Shown here: piece by piece, positions 1 through 7,489 of the stretch
Layout of the letters: each line of letters starts with the position of its first letter
How positions within the stretch are numbered: the stretch's first letter is position 1
Source of the DNA: Burkholderiales bacterium
GTDB lineage: Bacteria; Pseudomonadota; Gammaproteobacteria; Burkholderiales; SG8-39
Length of the DNA stretch: 11,054 nucleotides
Direction: 5' to 3'
Assembly: GCA_919902965.1 (NCBI GenBank)
Contig: CAKKSJ010000326.1
Span: 1-11,054 of the forward strand
The notes under the pieces: model-generated
Told to the model about the DNA's origin: nothing
The model's database searches: none
The model's input: only the letters and a program-made list of their open reading frames with translations
Position numbers and translations under genes: made by a program

Positions 1-8
1 TGTTCAAT

Positions 9-85
9 GGTGGCTGTAGCTCAGTTGGTAGAGTCCCGGATTGTGATTCCGGTCGTCGTGGGTTCGAGTCCCATCAGCCACCCCA
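9..85 (+). tRNA. tRNA-His (anticodon GTG)
   Basis: A full cloverleaf is readable. The acceptor arm pairs GTGGCTG (10-16) with CAGCCAC (75-81), and the anticodon stem CCGGA/TCCGG encloses the loop TTGTGAT with anticodon GTG at 43-45. The T-arm contains GGTTCGAGTCCC. An extra G at 9 faces C at 82; this G-1:C73 pair is the histidine identity element in bacteria. CCA is encoded at 83-85. The 77-nt length matches typical bacterial tRNA-His. The D-stem closes with a G-T wobble, which is tolerated. Confidence 0.97.
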
Positions 86-114
86 TTCCCTTGCACGCAA
101 AGACAGCTGTTTTG

Positions 115-131
115 CGGCGCGCATCGCGCCG
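115..131. terminator. GC hairpin between tRNA-His and the exonuclease gene
   Basis: CGGCGCG (115-121) and CGCGCCG (125-131) form a perfect 7-bp stem with a 3-nt loop. It lies between the + strand tRNA and the end of the - strand exonuclease gene, where a shared terminator would be expected. Neither strand has a T-run directly after the stem, so intrinsic termination is only a possibility. Confidence 0.3.
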
Positions 132-213
132 TGGATGCTGAGGCTGTCTCATTGGGGACGTACCACGCCTTGTTCGAAGCATTCAGAACAAGTGCGTTGA
201 ATTATAACGGAAA

Positions 214-879
214 TTAACTTGTTTTTCGCAGCGGCGCGTGCGCGGCGTCAGTCAATGTACTGGTTGCGGTGAGACCCCGTCGCTGGAATTCCAGGAACAA
301 TTCCCGGCAGATCCACGCGTCCGTTGCCGCATAGGTGATCTGTGCGGCCGACAAATGCGGAGCCGCCCAGTTCGAAGTGCGCGCGCCCTTGGGTATCCGT
401 ACACCGAGCAGAATTCCAGCGAGGTTGCGCACGCCGGTCTGGTGCAGATGACAGCGTCGGGCGAGAGCGCCCAATTCGAGAATGCTTTCCTCATTGAATG
501 GAAACAACAGCTTGAGCGCGCGCAAATCGTTCGCCAGGGCCACACCCACCTTGACAACGCGTGGGCTGGCCAGCAATTCCGCGAGTGCCTGGAAGGCCTA
601 TGGTTCACGCAGCTGAAACAAATAGACCCGGCGCGCGCTGGCCGCCTGGACCAGGCAGGGCAGGTGAGTTTCCCCCTTTCTGAACGCAGGACGCGTCTCG
701 GTATCGAAACCGACTACCTGTTCCTGCAGCAAGTCCGCTCGCGCGCGCTCGAATTCGAGTGGCGTTCTCACCAGGCAGACCTCGCCTTCATAGCGCCGGA
801 TCGGCAGCGCCGCCATCTCCTCACGGGAAATCACGCGGACGATATCGTTCTGCAAGTTGGCGCCAGCTGAGAGATTCAT
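214..879 (-). pseudogene. 3'-5' exonuclease (RNase D/WRN-like DEDD family) interrupted by an in-frame TAG
   Basis: The gene would encode a 221-codon DEDD-type 3'-5' exonuclease related to RNase D and the WRN exonuclease domain, acting on RNA or DNA 3' ends. Exo I is seen as VGFDTETRPAF (D and E metal ligands). Exo II is seen as VVKVGVALANDLRAL and Exo III as ITYAATDAW (Y and D of the DEDDy type). A TAG codon at 598-600 lies between Exo I and Exo II, after ...LFQLREP. Reading continues in the same frame with AFQALAELLASPRVVKVG, so this is a nonsense codon and not a frameshift. Neither half alone has all catalytic residues. The ATG at 877-879 is preferred over a TTG at 919-921 because homologous sequence begins after it; its ribosome site (AGGA, 3 nt upstream) is poor. 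A GAG or CAG to TAG change would explain it, as would a base-calling error. Confidence 0.85.
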
Positions 880-946
880 GGTCCTGCCAGGGTTGGGAGT
901 TTGATTAAAATTCCGCTGCAAGCGGGAAAGAAGCGTGCTTATCTCC

Positions 947-980
947 TACAATTGCGTCGGTTTGCACTTGGGATTTATAA
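947..980 (+). promoter_or_regulatory. Candidate promoter elements for the translocase-like gene
   Basis: The gap between the divergent exonuclease and transporter genes holds two possible -10 boxes on the + strand. TACAAT lies at 947-952 without a good -35. TTATAA lies at 975-980, with TTGCGT at 952-957 spaced 17 nt from it. The second would start transcription near 986, leaving only about 16 nt before the GTG at 1002. Choosing between them needs a mapped start. Confidence 0.3.
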
Positions 981-1001
981 CATGAACACTGCTGTCCTGC
1001 G

Positions 1002-2336
1002 GTGAACAGTAGGTTTTTTCAGAGCCGGCTCGGTCGGGTTGTTGTGCTGCGGCGCGGAGAGGGCCCGGCGCTGGCTTGGTCGTTTGCGTATTTTTTCTGC
1101 CTGCTCTGCGGCTATTACGTGCTGCGGCCCCTGCGCGACGAAATGGGAATCGCGGGCGGCGTGCGCAACCTGCAATGGCTGTTCACCGCAACATTCTTCG
1201 TGATGCTGGCCGCAGTCCCCGTATTCGGCGCGATGGTCGCGCGCCTGCCGCGGCGGCGCTTTGTCCCGCTGGTCTATCATTTTTTCGCCGCCAATATTGT
1301 GATCTTCTGGCTGTTGCTCACATTGGACCTGGGCAAGGTGCAGGTCGCACGCGTGTTCTTCGTCTGGATCAGCGTGTTCAATCTGTTCGCGGTATCGGTG
1401 TTCTGGTCGTTTATGGCGGACCTGTTCGCGAGCGGGCAGGCCAAGCGGCTGTTCGGTTTCATCGCCGCCGGCGGCTCGGCAGGCGCGCTGCTCGGCCCTG
1501 CGCTGACCGTGGGACTTGCGCTGCCGCTGGGCCCGGTCAATCTGCTCATTGTCGCGGCACTGTTCCTGGAAATGGCCGTGCTGTGCGCGCGGCGGCTGGA
1601 GTCGGTCGCAGCGCCTGGCGCGGCCGCGAAGCCAGTGCAGGCGAGCACGCCGGGGAGGGCGCAGTCTGCGGATTCAGGAGGCGGTGCGGCCGGACTGGGC
1701 GGAGGCTGGCTTGCCGGCATCGCCATGGTGCTGCGCTCCCCCTATCTGGCGGGGATCGCCCTTTGGGTGAGCCTGCTGTCGCTGGCGGGTACCTTCCTCT
1801 ATTTCCAGCAGGCGAACATCGTTGCCGCCGCCTCTGATGATCCGGCGGTGCGCACGCGTATTTTTGCGAGCATCGATCTGGCGATCGGAGTCCTCACCAT
1901 TCTGGTTCAGTTATTTGCAACCGGGCGCTTGATGGCGCGCTTCGGCGCCGGAAGCGCGGCTGCAGTCCTTCCCCTGGTATTTGCGCTCGGCTTTCTCGCG
2001 CTGGCGTTCACGCCCATGTTGCTCGTGGTCATCGCTTTCCAGGCGATTCAGCGGACCGCCAATTTTGCAGTTTCGAATCCGGCCCGGGAAGTCTTGTTCA
2101 CGTCGCTGGACCGCGCAGAGAAATACAAAGCGAAAAACGTGATCGACATCGTCGTGTTTCGCGGTGCAGACGCGGCCAGCGGCTGGCTGTTCGCGCTGCT
2201 GCGCGGGGCGGGACTGGAACTGCCGACCATCTCGCTTGCCACCGTGCCGCTGGCGGGCGGCTGGTTGCTGCTTGCACTTGCGCTCGGGCGCGCGCACGAG
2301 CGCCGCGCCCTCGCAAGCGCGCAGCCGGGGGGGTGA
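1002..2336 (+). CDS. ATP/ADP-translocase-like (Npt/AAA family, MFS-related) membrane protein
   Basis: This 444-residue, strongly hydrophobic protein has about 12 predicted membrane segments split by a Gly/Ala/Ser-rich loop near residues 205-235. The N-terminal signature FCLLCGYYVLRPLRDEMG and the later SFMADLFASGQAKRLFGFIAAGGSAG are typical of bacterial relatives of nucleotide (ATP/ADP) translocases, often annotated simply as MFS transporter. These free-living homologues have no settled substrate, so nucleotide exchange should not be assumed. The start is uncertain: GTG at 1002 has no visible Shine-Dalgarno, and its GTGA overlaps the TGA of an 8-codon ATG reading frame at 982-1005. Translation may be coupled to that frame, or one base may be missing near the 5' end, which would make ATG 982 the start. 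The body of the gene is intact to its TGA. Confidence 0.85.
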   Translation: MNSRFFQSRLGRVVVLRRGEGPALAWSFAYFFCLLCGYYVLRPLRDEMGIAGGVRNLQWLFTATFFVMLAAVPVFGAMVARLPRRRFVPLVYHFFAANIVIFWLLLTLDLGKVQVARVFFVWISVFNLFAVSVFWSFMADLFASGQAKRLFGFIAAGGSAGALLGPALTVGLALPLGPVNLLIVAALFLEMAVLCARRLESVAAPGAAAKPVQASTPGRAQSADSGGGAAGLGGGWLAGIAMVLRSPYLAGIALWVSLLSLAGTFLYFQQANIVAAASDDPAVRTRIFASIDLAIGVLTILVQLFATGRLMARFGAGSAAAVLPLVFALGFLALAFTPMLLVVIAFQAIQRTANFAVSNPAREVLFTSLDRAEKYKAKNVIDIVVFRGADAASGWLFALLRGAGLELPTISLATVPLAGGWLLLALALGRAHERRALASAQPGG

Positions 2337-2387
2337 ATTTGCGGCAGCTTTGGCATGTGAGTCTGGGCGTCTCAACTGATCGCGCTG

Positions 2388-2480
2388 ATGTTTATCGCCG
2401 CAATGCTATCCTTGCTCGCCGGCCTATTGAGTTTCCTGCAGGAAATCACTCTAGCGACAGGCGGCGTCCACGCGCGCTAG
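2388..2480 (+). CDS. Possible 30-residue hydrophobic small ORF
   Basis: In the 163-nt gap between the transporter and the dioxygenase, an ATG opens a 30-codon frame ending in TAG. Its first 18 residues (MFIAAMLSLLAGLLSFLQ) could form one membrane helix, followed by a short polar tail. No Shine-Dalgarno is visible upstream and I recognise no family. It may be chance, or a small membrane peptide co-transcribed with its neighbours. Confidence 0.15.
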   Translation: MFIAAMLSLLAGLLSFLQEITLATGGVHAR

Positions 2481-2499
2481 CGCTAGGCGGGGTGCGCGG

Positions 2500-3324
2500 A
2501 TGAGCAGGACCGGCGACGCGCGTATGCCGGTCATTTTCTTTGGCCACGGCAGCCCGATGAACACGCTTGCGCGCAACCAATATACCGAAGCCTGGCGACG
2601 ACTCGGCGCCGCAGTGCCAAGACCCAAGGTGATTCTCGCGATTTCCGCGCATTGGTTTACTAAAGGTACGGCGGTGACGGCGATGGCGAGACCGCGGACG
2701 ATCCACGATTTCGGCGGTTTTCCGCAGGCCTTGTTCGATATCCAATATCCCGCACCCGGCGATCCTGCGCTGGCCGAGCGCGTACGCGAGCTGCTCGCTC
2801 CGCTGCCCGTGGCGATGGACAAATCCTGGGGGCTGGACCACGGCACATGGTCGGTGCTGAGGCATGCTTTTCCTGAGGCGGACACGCCCGTAGTGCAACT
2901 GAGCATGGATGCGGGCAAACCCGGCTCGTTTCACTATGAACTCGGCCGGCGCCTGGCGCCCATGCGCGCCGAGGGCGTACTCATCGTCGGTAGCGGAAAC
3001 GTGGTGCACAACCTCAGGTTGATGCAAAACCGCGTCGGGGAACCGGCCTACGACTGGGCGCTGCGGTTCAACGAGAAAGTGCGCGTCGCGCTGGCCTCGG
3101 GTCAACACCAGACACTCGTCGATTTTGAGCACATGGGCGAGGATGCGCGCCTGTCGGTGCCGACGCCGGAACATTATCTGCCGTTGCTTTATATTGCCGG
3201 GCTGCAGGCAGAGGGGGAGACCATGGCTTTCGCGGTGGATGGCTACGAAGCCGGATCGCTGGGTATGTTGAGCGTCGCCGCAGGCATGCCTGCCGGCTGG
3301 ATCGGCGGGACGGATACGCGCTGA
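2500..3324 (+). CDS. ygiD: YgiD-type class III extradiol ring-cleavage dioxygenase (DODA family)
   Basis: This 274-residue protein belongs to the LigB-fold DODA/YgiD family. Members open catechol rings such as that of L-DOPA extradiolly with a metal held by histidines; the physiological substrate of bacterial members is mostly unknown. Conserved motifs in order are FFGHGSP (His16), ISAHWF (His51), HDFGGFP (69-75), LDHGTW (His114), GSGNVVHNL and TPEHYLPLL (His225). Length is normal for the family and no lesion is seen. ATG 2500 is chosen because AGGCGGGG lies just upstream; an internal ATG at 2524 lacks a well-placed ribosome site. It follows the transporter on the same strand after 163 nt, so co-transcription is possible but not shown. 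Confidence 0.93.
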   Translation: MSRTGDARMPVIFFGHGSPMNTLARNQYTEAWRRLGAAVPRPKVILAISAHWFTKGTAVTAMARPRTIHDFGGFPQALFDIQYPAPGDPALAERVRELLAPLPVAMDKSWGLDHGTWSVLRHAFPEADTPVVQLSMDAGKPGSFHYELGRRLAPMRAEGVLIVGSGNVVHNLRLMQNRVGEPAYDWALRFNEKVRVALASGQHQTLVDFEHMGEDARLSVPTPEHYLPLLYIAGLQAEGETMAFAVDGYEAGSLGMLSVAAGMPAGWIGGTDTR

Positions 3325-3436
3325 TATGGGATCATGCAACGAGCCGCATCCGAAAGAAAGCGCGTGAAACGGCGATCGTGGGCGCGCAGGAGCGGACGCA
3401 TCCTTTTGAATGGAACCGAATCAGATGGAGAGTGAA

Positions 3437-4240
3437 ATGCAGGTGGTGGCAGCAATTCTGATTGCCCTGACTTTGTCGGTTGCGCCAGCGCTAGCTGGAG
3501 ATTTCGAGGATGGGTTAAATGCATATCGGAGTAAGGATTTCGCGAACGCGAGACAATCCTGGCAAAAGGCCGCGGCGCAGGGCAACGCGATGGCGCAATT
3601 TACCTTGGGCTTCTTGTATGAGAAAGGCCAGGGCACCGCGGTGGACTTCAAACAGGCGGCAGACTGGTACCGGCGGGCGGCTGAGCGCGGCAATGCGGCC
3701 GCGCAGACCAATCTGGGCTCGCTTTATGAGCGAGGACAGGGCGTCGTTCAGGACAATAGGCAGGCAGTGAACTGGTACCAGCGCGCAGCCGACCAGGGAA
3801 CCATCGAGGCGCAGTTCAATTTGGGCCGGATGTACCAGACCGGGCAGGGCATGGCGCAGGACTTTGCGCAGGCCGCATCCTGGTTTCGCAAGGCGGGCGA
3901 GAAAGGACATATTGGTGCGCAATCCATGCTGGGGCTCATGCACGAGACCGGGCAGGGCGTTGCGCGCAATTACAAGCAGGCGGTGGACTGGTACCGGAAG
4001 GCGGCTGAAGCAGGGGATTCAAGGGCGCAATTCGACCTTGGGCGAATTTACGAAACCGGGCAGGAAGCGCTTACGATGGATTACGTCGAAGCGCACAAGT
4101 GGTGGACTATTGCCGAGTCAAACGGCGAAGACAGAGCGCGGCGCAGCCGCATCTTCGTGGAACGCCTGATGACGCCGGAGCAGATCGTGCAGGCCAGGCA
4201 ACGCGCAGACGATTGGATCAAGGCGCATGCGAAACAGTGA
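3437..4240 (+). CDS. Exported Sel1-like repeat (SLR) protein
   Basis: The product is 267 residues. Residues 1-20 are a classical signal peptide ending in PALA, so cleavage before Gly21 would send it to the periplasm. A partial helical repeat (about 21-50) is followed by Sel1 repeats of exactly 36 residues starting at 51, 87, 123, 159 and 195; the last is degenerate. Each has the A-Q-x-x-L-G-x-x-Y-x-x-G-Q-G core followed by A-x-x-W-Y-R-x-A-A. A C-terminal cap carries MTPEQIVQARQRADDW. Such alpha/alpha solenoids are scaffolds for protein partners, often in envelope or stress functions; no partner is evident here. ATG 3437 is preferred over ATG 3410 because GGAGAG (3427-3432) is ideally spaced and the signal peptide then starts at residue 1. 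The gene converges on the decarboxylase gene. Confidence 0.92.
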   Translation: MQVVAAILIALTLSVAPALAGDFEDGLNAYRSKDFANARQSWQKAAAQGNAMAQFTLGFLYEKGQGTAVDFKQAADWYRRAAERGNAAAQTNLGSLYERGQGVVQDNRQAVNWYQRAADQGTIEAQFNLGRMYQTGQGMAQDFAQAASWFRKAGEKGHIGAQSMLGLMHETGQGVARNYKQAVDWYRKAAEAGDSRAQFDLGRIYETGQEALTMDYVEAHKWWTIAESNGEDRARRSRIFVERLMTPEQIVQARQRADDWIKAHAKQ

Positions 4241-4245
4241 TCGCA

Positions 4246-4263
4246 GCCGCGCCTGCGCGCGGC
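4246..4263. terminator. GC hairpin between convergent Sel1 and decarboxylase genes
   Basis: GCCGCGC (4246-4252) and GCGCGGC (4257-4263) form a perfect 7-bp stem with loop CTGC. It begins 5 nt after the Sel1 stop and lies 16 nt beyond the restored stop of the decarboxylase gene. Placement suits a two-way terminator, but no T-run follows on either strand. Confidence 0.4.
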
Positions 4264-4279
4264 GTGGAAAATACTCTCG

Positions 4280-5898
4280 CTAGACGCGCTTGCTCTTGAC
4301 GCCTTCGACGAAGCGCGAGAGTGTCGGCGACATCGCGCCGCGCGCAACCATGGCTTCGATTAGCTGAAACCGTCCGCGCCGGTTATGCGCGGCAGCCAGC
4401 GCATCGGCCAGTTCACCGCCGGTGCGCACGCGTACGCCTTCTCCTCCGGGGCGGCCGCCGCCTCGGCGAAGCGCCACTCGTCGAGGTTGTTGAATGCCGA
4501 CTCGGGTTGGAACGCGCGCAGCATCTCCCAACTGGCATTGTTGATCAGCAGCACAATCGGATCCCAGCCGTAGCGCAGGCAATTGCCCAGTTCCCATCCT
4601 GTCATCTGGAACGCGCCATCGCCGACGATGATCAGCGGCCGCTGCCCGGTTGCCGCCTGCAGCCCAAGGCCGGCGGGAACGCCGAAGCCCATGGTCGCGT
4701 AGTAGCCCGGTGCCACCAGGGCGGTGTGCTCGACATCCATCGCGAGAAACATGCAGTCGCCGATGTCAGTCGCAATTGGCATCTTGCCGTGCGCGTCCAT
4801 CAAATCGTTGATTGCGGTAGCGATGCCCAGCGGAGTGATAGGCGCTGCATCGACCGGAAGACCGCGAGGATAGATCGCGGCCTCATGCTGCGGAGCGGGC
4901 GCTTTTCGCGCGGGCAGGCGCTCGAGCAAGCCATCCACCAGCGGCCCTAGCGGGATCCCGGGATAGACGTGGTGTCCGATAATCACCTGCCGGTCTAGCG
5001 CCTGTATCGACATGCGCAAGTCGATGTGCTTGGCGGAAACACCCAGATTGGTGTCAGAGACGATCACGCCGAGCAGGAACAGCGCGTCGGAGTGCTCGAC
5101 GAGATGGGTGATCGCAGGCAATCCGGCTACACCGATGTAGGTCCCGAGCAGCGGGGCGTCCGTGTTGGAAAGCAGGCCGCGCCCGAGCAGGCTGGTGACC
5201 ACCGGCAAACCCAGGCGGCGCGCGAGTTCGGCAACTTTATCCTCCAGTCCGAAGCGGCGCACTTCGACACCAATCATCAGCACCGGCGAGCGCGCCGCGC
5301 GCAGGCGCGCAAGGACTTCGTCGGCGCAGGCGGCCAGCGCCTCGGCGTCGAATGCCGGCTCCGCGGCGGGCACCACGGGTTCGCACGAAACGCCCACCAT
5401 GTCGCGTGGCAGTTCCAGATAGACCGGCTGCGAGCAGTCCATGCAGGTTCGGAGCACGCGCGCGATCTCGGCCGGGGCTGTGCGCGCATCGGTCAGGCAG
5501 GCCTGCGCGCAGGTGATCTCCTCGTAAATGCGCAATTGCGAGTCGAGCGACTTGGCCTGATGATGCAACAACAGGCCACGCTGCGCCTCGCCCTTGCCCG
5601 GGGCGCCCGAAATAACGACGACCGGCGATTTTTCGGCGAACGCGGCGGCAATCGGATTGACCATGTTGAGCGCGCCGGCGCCGTAGGTTACGGCCGCCAC
5701 GCCCAGTCCCGCGTGAATGCGCGCGGCCGCGTCGGCGGCAAATCCCACCGCAGGTTCGTGGCTCAGCGTATAGAGCGGAAGAATTTCGGACTCTTCGATG
5801 ACTTTGAAGAAGGGCAGCGCATAGTCGCCGGGAATGCCGAAAATTTCGCGCGCACCATGTTCCTTGAGCGCATGCAGCAGCACTTCGGAGAGGTTCAT
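4280..5898 (-). pseudogene. ipdC: Indolepyruvate/phenylpyruvate decarboxylase (ThDP enzyme) with a C-terminal -1 frameshift
   Basis: This is a thiamine-diphosphate 2-keto acid decarboxylase of the Azospirillum IpdC/PpdC type. That enzyme turns indole-3-pyruvate or phenylpyruvate into the aldehyde, on the route to indole-3-acetate or phenylacetate. Key residues are present: Asp25 in FGIPGDYALPFF, Glu48 in LSHEPAVGFAADA, the His112-His113 pair in LLLHHQ, and the ThDP motif starting at GDGAFQMTGWELGNC and ending in NN. The frame is good to Ala483. At the four-G run 4448-4451 (+ strand) one base is missing. The open frame then runs 29 wrong residues to a TAA at 4360-4362, while the conserved C-terminus (GVRVRTGGELADAL to SRFVEGVKSKRV) continues in the next frame to TAG 4280-4282. 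Restored length is 539 residues, normal for the family. ATG 5896-5898 has AGGA 8 nt upstream. The lesion is either a recent mutation or an indel error in a homopolymer. Confidence 0.88.
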
Positions 5899-5977
5899 TG
5901 TGTTTCCTTTTTTCAGCAGTTGGCGGACTGCGGGTGAATCCGTCAAGGTCTCATATTGCATTTTTCGCCGCCCAGAA

Positions 5978-6012
5978 TTACCCACAGATTCTGTGGATAA
6001 GCCTGTGGATCA
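5978..6012. promoter_or_regulatory. Cluster of three DnaA-box-like 9-mers, two as an inverted pair
   Basis: TGTGGATAA (5992-6000) is the exact reverse complement of the strong DnaA box TTATCCACA. TTACCCACA (5978-5986) faces it with one mismatch to that box. TGTGGATCA (6004-6012) is a further copy with one mismatch, 12 nt after the first. The first two form a 23-bp palindrome (5978-6000) broken at one symmetric pair and the centre. The cluster lies 80-115 nt upstream of the decarboxylase start. No origin-linked genes (dnaA, dnaN, gidA, parAB) are nearby, so a regulatory or DnaA-titrating role is more likely than an origin. It could also be an operator for another dimeric regulator. Confidence 0.5.
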
Positions 6013-6244
6013 ATCGTGGTGCAGAATTCCGCATGCTTCGGAACGAGATTGAAAATATTGCCTGCGAACATAATTTGAGCGCCCCAACTGGACAAAAGCG
6101 AACTGATCCGTTCGGTCCATGCATTACGGATGAGTCATCAGCTTGTGATAGTCCGGGAGGAACTCTTGCGACTGGCTGACAGATCTGCGGCTTGACGCCG
6201 GCATCATCGCCTTATTGACTGCCGTTCGCAAGGTTTGCCGCGGT

Positions 6245-6273
6245 TTGGGTTGCCCGTCGATATCCCATACAAT
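6245..6273 (+). promoter_or_regulatory. Candidate sigma70-type promoter of the methyltransferase gene
   Basis: TTGGGT (6245-6250) and TACAAT (6268-6273) are separated by 17 nt. The -10 matches consensus at five of six positions, while the -35 is weak beyond TTG. Transcription would start near 6280, giving about a 60-nt leader before ATG 6340. Confidence 0.42.
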
Positions 6274-6339
6274 GCCCCGGCACGCACCGATAGATCGCCG
6301 AGGCTGGCGCATTCATGTTTTCGTTCAGGAGTTGGCACG

Positions 6340-6990
6340 ATGACACAGCAAGAAAACGGCCGGACCGAACCGCACCACCTGAAGCAGGCGCTGGTGCGCT
6401 GGGAAGCGCGCTTCAGCGTGGGCGAATACTTGTTCGGAGAACGGCCAAACGCCTACTTGGCGTCCAAAGCGGCCTTGCTCACCAGGGGCAGCCGCGCGCT
6501 TTCGCTTGCCGACGGTGAAGGCCGCAACAGCGTCTGGCTGGCCGAACAGGGTCTGCGCGTCGATGCCTTCGATTTCTCGCCCACCGCCGTCGCGAAAGCC
6601 GAACGGCTCGCCTTGAGCCGCGGGGTGCGCGTTGGATTCAATGTGTCCGAGGTGTTCGCGTGGAATTGGGAGCCCGCCGCTTACGATTTGCTTGCCGCCA
6701 TTTTTATCCAGTTCCTGCGGCCGGCGGAACGCGAGAGGCTGTTTCCCCTGATCAAACAGACCCTGAAGCCGGGCGGGCTCCTGATCCTCCAGGGCTATCG
6801 TCCGGAACAATTGAAATTCGGCACCGGTGGCCCGCCGGAAGCGGATCATCTCTATACCGAGCCGATGATCCGCCAGGCACTGGAAGACATGGACCTCATC
6901 GAGCTACGCAGCTACGAGGAACAGGTCGATGAAGGCAAGGGGCACGCCGGCATGTCGGCATTGATGGGCGTGGTGGCGCGCAAGCGCTAG
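6340..6990 (+). CDS. Class I SAM-dependent methyltransferase, TehB-like
   Basis: This 216-residue cytosolic protein has a Rossmann-type SAM-binding fold. Motif I is ALSLADGEGRN (53-63), where Ala-Asp replaces the more usual Gly-Cys before GEGRN. It is followed by VDAFDFSP (74-81) with the acidic residue that normally contacts the ribose hydroxyls, and by LKPGGLLILQGY in the later strand. The N-terminal WEARFSVGEYLFGERPNAYL is characteristic of small methyltransferases annotated as tellurite-resistance TehB-like; most have unknown small-molecule substrates. ATG 6340 is chosen because AGGAG (6327-6331) sits 8 nt upstream; longer reading would extend through the promoter. It appears to be a single-gene unit converging on the uspA-like gene. 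The gap 6991-7040 contains GC-rich inverted repeats (GGCGC/GCGCC) but no clear terminator. Confidence 0.88.
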   Translation: MTQQENGRTEPHHLKQALVRWEARFSVGEYLFGERPNAYLASKAALLTRGSRALSLADGEGRNSVWLAEQGLRVDAFDFSPTAVAKAERLALSRGVRVGFNVSEVFAWNWEPAAYDLLAAIFIQFLRPAERERLFPLIKQTLKPGGLLILQGYRPEQLKFGTGGPPEADHLYTEPMIRQALEDMDLIELRSYEEQVDEGKGHAGMSALMGVVARKR

Positions 6991-7040
6991 TTTGCTTGTC
7001 GCGGTGCAGGCCCCGGCGCGAGCTGCGCCTGCCATAGACA

Positions 7041-7484
7041 TCATCTTACAGTCAGCACCGGTATCGTCGTGTGGTTAAGCACTTTTTGCGTTTCGCTGGC
7101 CATGAACAGGCCGGAGATGCCGCGGCGGCCGTGCGAGGCCATCACGATCAGATCGCAGTGCTGCTCGCCGGCAATGCGGATAACGGTTTCGTGGACCGCG
7201 TATGCCGCAACGAAAGCCGTCTCGGCTTTGACGCCCTCGGCCGCGGCAATTGCCAGGGCGGCGTCAAGCAATTGCCGTTCTTCGGCTTCAATCTCCTGCA
7301 TCACCACTTCACCGCCAAGATTGCTCAGAGCGCCGCCTTCGACATGGTGAGGCGTCTCGATCGGGGATCGGATATGGAGCAGAAGGAGTTTCGCTTGCAG
7401 CGATTGCGCAAGGCGCGCGGCCGTCGCCACTGCCTTGTTGGAAAAATCGGAACCGTCGGTGGGTACCAGTATATTCTTGAACAC
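7041..7484 (-). CDS. Universal stress protein, UspA family
   Basis: This is a 147-residue single-domain Usp, a cytosolic, usually dimeric protein induced by starvation or stress. It starts MFKNILVPTDGSDFSNKA, the family's first strand and loop with Asp10, and ends IPVLTVR. The nucleotide-binding motif of ATP-binding members is G-x2-G-x9-G-S. Here residues 116-130 read ASHG followed by nine residues and AS, so both outer glycines are alanine; ATP binding is therefore uncertain. The start is GTG (7482-7484), 5 nt after the TGA of the receiver gene and without a clear ribosome site, which points to translational coupling. It is most likely the second gene of a receiver-usp operon. Confidence 0.93.
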   Translation of the reverse strand: MFKNILVPTDGSDFSNKAVATAARLAQSLQAKLLLLHIRSPIETPHHVEGGALSNLGGEVVMQEIEAEERQLLDAALAIAAAEGVKAETAFVAAYAVHETVIRIAGEQHCDLIVMASHGRRGISGLFMASETQKVLNHTTIPVLTVR

Positions 7485-7489
7485 GATAT

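Larger units (their letters stand above)
5899..6339. other. 441-nt gene-free region between divergent decarboxylase and methyltransferase genes
   Basis: No convincing gene was found on either strand; the open frames here are short, lack ribosome sites and have no recognisable protein. The left part holds the cluster of DnaA-box-like 9-mers. The right part holds a plausible promoter and a strong ribosome site (AGGAG, 6327-6331) for the methyltransferase. The middle (about 6013-6240) is relatively AT-rich around 6050-6075, and I see nothing else in it. Confidence 0.6.

Noticed and set aside
598..600. Amber codon as evidence of TAG reassignment
   Set aside because: TAG terminates at least three intact genes in this window at the expected family lengths.
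238..870. Long + strand open frame of 210 codons opposite the exonuclease gene
   Set aside because: It is a shadow of the antisense DEDD exonuclease, whose motifs Exo I-III are clear; the + frame has no recognisable domain.
3600..4080. 108-bp periodicity as a DNA repeat or CRISPR-like array
   Set aside because: It is the coding of 36-residue Sel1 protein repeats, divergent at DNA level.
5026..5937. 303-codon + strand open frame opposite the decarboxylase gene
   Set aside because: The - strand carries the complete ThDP-enzyme motifs; the + frame is Arg/Gly-rich without domain features, as expected of a high-GC antisense shadow.
5978..6012. Chromosomal replication origin
   Set aside because: Only three DnaA-like boxes, no clear AT-rich unwinding region beside them, and no dnaA, dnaN, gidA or partition genes nearby.
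6124..6312. 62-codon - strand frame in the decarboxylase-methyltransferase gap
   Set aside because: No ribosome site and no recognisable family, and it overlaps the candidate methyltransferase promoter.
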